Source of the DNA: Dyella sedimenti
GTDB taxonomy: Bacteria; Pseudomonadota; Gammaproteobacteria; Xanthomonadales; Rhodanobacteraceae
Length of the DNA: 64,000 bases
Direction: 5' to 3'
NCBI RefSeq assembly: GCF_022760995.1
Contig: NZ_JAKWJO010000008.1
Coordinates: forward strand, 124,001-188,000
The position numbers and the translations under genes were made by a program. The first letter of the stretch is position 1. The number at the start of each line of letters is the position of its first letter. The notes under the pieces were generated by a model. The model was not told the origin of the DNA, did not search any database, and was given only the letters and a program-made list of their open reading frames with translations. Of this stretch, positions 61,711-64,000 are shown piece after piece.

Positions 61711-62403
61711 TCACGCAGGTTGCAGTTCGGCCTGGCGGCTCCACTCCTGCGTCTTGAAGTCCAGCGCGTAGCCCAGTTCGCCCAGGCGGGCGATCTGCGC
61801 GCGCAGGGCGCGGCGGTCGATGGTCGAATCCAGCTTCACGGACTCGCCCAGCGGCCACAACAGGCCGAACAGTGCGGCGTCGCCATCCTCGGTGCTGCCG
61901 GGGGCAGCAGCCGTAGCAGGCGGCGGCGCGTCCACGCCGAAGGGCGTCGTATCGATCAGCGGGTCCGCGGAGGCCTGCACGGGTGCAGATTTGGCGGACC
62001 TGGATGCCTTGGCGGCCTTGACCGGCGTTGTCGCAGACGGCGGCCCTTGCTCTTCATCGAGCGGATCGACTTCCTGCGGGGCGAAGCTATGTGCTTCGGC
62101 CTTGCTCAGCTTGTCGATGCCGAAAAGTGTCATGCCGTCCAGGTTGGCGCGCATCTCGAAACGCATGCTGCCGTCGCTGATCGGATAGCCTTTGAGGAAG
62201 ATGTAGCGGAGCACGAATTCCCCTTGGTACTTGCCCTCGGGGTACTGCTCCAGTTCGGCATCTTTTATCGTGAACTTGCCGAGTTGGCATTCGAGCTTGC
62301 CAACGTTGAACTTTCCGTTGCGGCCGTGAATGGTGCGCAGCGCGAGCTGGCCCGGGACGATGATGGGCGTGGCCGATTTCTCGGGTGCCGATGTGACTGC
62401 CAT
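61711..62403 (-). CDS. DUF3275 family ICE protein
   Basis: A 230-residue protein of the DUF3275 family, typical of PAGI-2/ICEclc-like replication modules. The N-terminal half is conserved (PGQLALRTIHGRNGKFNVGK, YQGEFVLRYIFLKGYPISDG); an Ala/Pro/Thr-rich linker (about residues 125-175) leads to a conserved end (RALRAQIARLGELGYALDF). Function unknown. Confidence 0.85.
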   Translation of the reverse strand: MAVTSAPEKSATPIIVPGQLALRTIHGRNGKFNVGKLECQLGKFTIKDAELEQYPEGKYQGEFVLRYIFLKGYPISDGSMRFEMRANLDGMTLFGIDKLSKAEAHSFAPQEVDPLDEEQGPPSATTPVKAAKASRSAKSAPVQASADPLIDTTPFGVDAPPPATAAAPGSTEDGDAALFGLLWPLGESVKLDSTIDRRALRAQIARLGELGYALDFKTQEWSRQAELQPA

Positions 62404-62431
62404 GATGCTTCTCCTTGAGAAATAGGAAAAA

Positions 62432-62457
62432 GGCAAGGCCCCGTGAGGGGCCATGCC
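62432..62457 (-). promoter_or_regulatory. Hairpin between DUF3577 and DUF3275 genes
   Basis: GGCATGGCCCC-TCAC-GGGGCCTTGCC, followed by a short T run (TTTTTCC) in transcription sense. It resembles a terminator and could attenuate transcription into DUF3275. Confidence 0.65.
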
Positions 62458-62460
62458 GGA

Positions 62461-63378
62461 TCAGAACGAAGCAGCCAATGCCGGCTCCTGCTCCTCGACT
62501 TCACCTGCGGGCTCGCGCTCGGCGGCCGCGGCAGGCTGCTCGGCAGCGGTGTCGGCAGCGTCCTCGGCTTCGGGCGCGGATGCGTCCTGGGCCTGCGGTG
62601 CCTCGGCTTGCGCCTGGCTCGTGGGATAGACCTGGGTGCCATCGATCTTGATCAGACCGATGTGGACCAGCGTCGATTCCAGACTCGCGGCCGGTTCCCC
62701 GGCGTGCTCGCCCTTGGTGCGGATGTACGGATCGATCTTCATGTCGTTCAGACGGAAGGCGACCAGCACTTTGCGATCCGCTTCGATGGCCTGCACGCAC
62801 CGGCGAACCAGGTGCTCGGCTTCAGGGGTGGCGACGATCGTGTCGAAATACCGATACTCCGGTTCATCGACAGGGCCGGTCAGCGCTGCGATGCAGCACG
62901 ACAGGAAGGGATCACCGTCTTTGGGAGTGACGTCCTTCGGGCGGCTGAGGTAGCCGATGCCGCGGGTGATCAGCTCGTGCTGCTTGATCGAGGCCAGTTC
63001 GGCCCGGTCAATCAGTTCGGTCTTGAGCAGCCGGGCCTTGAGAGACCCGCCTACTTCGCCCTTGCGTTCACCCTTGTCGCGGATGAAGGGATCGGCGCGC
63101 AGATCGCCAGTGCGGAAGCGCACCAGTGGGCGCTGCTTGGGATCGTCAACGCCGATGTAGCGCTGGACGAGCTTCTTGGCCTCGGCACCCGAGACTTTGA
63201 CGTCGAAGTAGCGGTAGCTGGGGTCCCTGGCAGGGCCGACCAGCGCGGCGATGGTGCATGCCAGGAAAGGCTGCGCTCGGCGGCCGCCCCTGACGGGCAC
63301 TTCACGGACACGCTGGATGTAGCCGATGCCCGAAGTGTGGAGGTCGAAATACGATTTCTCGTTTGAAGTGGTGTTCAT
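62461..63378 (-). CDS. DUF3577 (STY4534-type ICE replication) protein with a tandem duplication
   Basis: A 305-residue protein. The DUF3577 domain occurs twice: about residues 13-115 (SGIGYIQRVREV, PFLACTIAALVGPARDPSYR, ADPFIRDKGERKGEVGGSLK) and 135-240 (RGIGYLSRPKDV, PFLSCCIAALTGPVDEPEYR, IDPYIRTKGEHAGEPAASLE). Usual family members have one copy and about half the length. A Glu/Ala-rich tail (about 255-300) follows. The family is annotated as an ICE replication protein. The start MNTTSNEK follows GGAG; a radC-motif RNA and a GGGG/CCCC hairpin precede it. Confidence 0.88.
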   Translation of the reverse strand: MNTTSNEKSYFDLHTSGIGYIQRVREVPVRGGRRAQPFLACTIAALVGPARDPSYRYFDVKVSGAEAKKLVQRYIGVDDPKQRPLVRFRTGDLRADPFIRDKGERKGEVGGSLKARLLKTELIDRAELASIKQHELITRGIGYLSRPKDVTPKDGDPFLSCCIAALTGPVDEPEYRYFDTIVATPEAEHLVRRCVQAIEADRKVLVAFRLNDMKIDPYIRTKGEHAGEPAASLESTLVHIGLIKIDGTQVYPTSQAQAEAPQAQDASAPEAEDAADTAAEQPAAAAEREPAGEVEEQEPALAASF

Positions 63379-63415
63379 GGTGAATCTCCATAGGGATGAA
63401 GCGGAGACACACCAG

Positions 63416-63454
63416 CCCACGCATGCGGGGAGAGGTGCGTAACCCCGCGGTGGG
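63416..63454 (-). promoter_or_regulatory. GGGG/CCCC leader hairpin before the DUF3577 gene
   Basis: CCCACCGCGGGG and CCCCGCATGCGTGGG pair around a loop of about 12 nt (transcription sense), directly downstream of the radC-motif RNA. Confidence 0.68.
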
Positions 63455-63468
63455 TTGATAAGGCGAAA

Positions 63469-63603
63469 GCATCCGCCACCAGAGACTGGTGGCCGCTCGC
63501 GAATGGATGCGGTGCGAGCTGGCTCGGTCACGCAGTCGAAACTGCGCCGCAACCTCGAAGACCGATGGTTGCCTGGCATGTCGCTGACGACGTCAGCAGG
63601 CAT
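63469..63603 (-). ncRNA. radC-motif leader RNA, copy 2
   Basis: In transcription sense: GCTGAC-GTC-GTCAGC, GCAACC/GGTTGC, CGCAGT-TTCG-ACTGCG, GCTCGC/GCGAGC with GCATCC in its loop, GCCACCAG/CTGGTGGC, then GGATGC able to pair with GCATCC. All five stems are kept relative to the copy at 31915-32051 despite differing bases. It lies in the leader of the DUF3577 gene, not of radC, as reported for this motif family, which precedes several DNA-processing genes. Confidence 0.82.
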
Positions 63604-63693
63604 GGGGGCAGAATGGCCGGGCCTCGCGCGTGCGACAGCAATCAATCGGCATCCGGGCGCTTCCCATTTTTTCCAGGCTGCCCAGTTCCGCCC

Positions 63694-63721
63694 AAAAAGA
63701 AGCCCCCAAAATGGGGGCTTC
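63694..63721 (-). terminator. Rho-independent terminator after the gene at 63745
   Basis: GAAGCCCCC and GGGGGCTTC pair around a 5-nt loop, followed by TTTTT on the minus strand. It isolates the DUF3577 leader; a promoter is therefore expected between about 63605 and 63690. Confidence 0.92.
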
Positions 63722-63744
63722 AAAGGGTATGCGGACATTTTTGA

Positions 63745-64000
63745 CTACGCCGATTCCACCGCCGCCAGTGACAGATGCGTAGCGGTGGCGGACAGCTCCA
63801 GATCATCTGAGCTTTGCAGAATGCGAGTGAAAACGCTGTCTTTCGGGTCGAAGAACTCGCCGAAGTCGTCGCCTCCAAGTTCGGCGCGTGCCAGTTCCCA
63901 CCAGTCAGCGAACGGGTCGGTATCCGGGTTGCAGCCGACGGCATAGGCCAGCAGCTTCACGCGGCCATCGGGGCGGCGCTCTCCGCGCTCGGCGAGGAAG
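63745..64000 (-). CDS. C-terminal end of an unidentified ICE protein
   Basis: The frame is open to the right edge, giving at least 84 residues (ERRPDGRVKLLAYAVGCNPD near the visible start, LELSATATHLSLAAVESA at the end). Acidic, no membrane helix, no recognised motif. A GTG at 63960 is an internal candidate start but the frame continues beyond it, so the gene is most likely cut by the window. Confidence 0.55.
   Translation of the reverse strand, partial: FLAERGERRPDGRVKLLAYAVGCNPDTDPFADWWELARAELGGDDFGEFFDPKDSVFTRILQSSDDLELSATATHLSLAAVESA

Noticed and set aside
62461..63738. N-terminal extension of the DUF3577 protein by about 120 codons
   Set aside because: The open frame runs through the radC-motif RNA and a leader hairpin. 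The family start and the ribosome binding site are at 63378.

Overview
The window is about 64 kb of high-GC proteobacterial DNA (Pseudomonas-, Stenotrophomonas- or Achromobacter-like) and is almost entirely the inside of an integrative and conjugative element of the ICEclc/PAGI-2 (PFGI-1, G-type T4SS) family. This rests on the complete, colinear minus-strand set of family-specific genes: pilL, TIGR03759, transglycosylase, TIGR03765, traD, TIGR03747, RAQPRD, TIGR03758, 03745, 03750, 03746, 03749, 03752, 03751, the VirB4-type ATPase, a DsbA-like protein, radC, TIGR03757, 03756, 03755, traG, and the MobH relaxase. No integrase, attachment site, tRNA, rRNA, CRISPR array or intact insertion sequence is visible, so the element's ends lie outside.

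Layout. 1-22.5 kb is cargo: a partial XRE regulator, LysR regulators, glutathione-independent formaldehyde dehydrogenase, DUF488, UvrB, a small amidase/acetyltransferase operon, then frmR-frmA-VOC and DUF3422-fghA-NDH2-rarA-nhaA/DsbA-uvrA. 22.6-24.4 kb is the MobH relaxase, followed by a RES/Xre toxin-antitoxin pair and DUF3742. 26.5-40.5 kb is the main mating-pair-formation block. 40.7-48.2 kb is a second cargo segment (LysR/MFS modules and a DJ-1 protein) inserted between RAQPRD and TIGR03747. 48.2-54.3 kb carries the coupling protein and pilL block. 54.4-64 kb is a DNA-processing module (SNF2-type helicase, N6-adenine methylase-like protein, DUF3275, DUF3577 and many small ICE proteins) in which nearly every gene has its own structured leader.

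How it works together. Cargo 1 reads as a transferable formaldehyde-tolerance island: two detoxification routes (fdhA; frmA plus fghA), an FrmR sensor, and DNA-damage functions (UvrB, UvrA2-like, RarA). fdhA and frmR have near-identical LysR-type promoters (triple half-site, then TTGACC-17 bp-GATGCT), and a related site precedes the LysR gene at 279-1169, which is therefore the best candidate regulator. A second LysR gene, resembling formate-dehydrogenase regulators, is broken by an in-frame TGA.

Regulatory structure in the backbone. Three transfer operons (pilL, RAQPRD, TIGR03757) share a bipartite box, CGGGC-N14-ATTGTTTG in the direction of transcription, 59-62 nt before the first start codon. 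Two copies of a covarying, pseudoknotted leader RNA precede radC and the DUF3577 gene and match the published radC RNA motif. A second class of GGGG/CCCC leader hairpins recurs through the 55-63.5 kb module.
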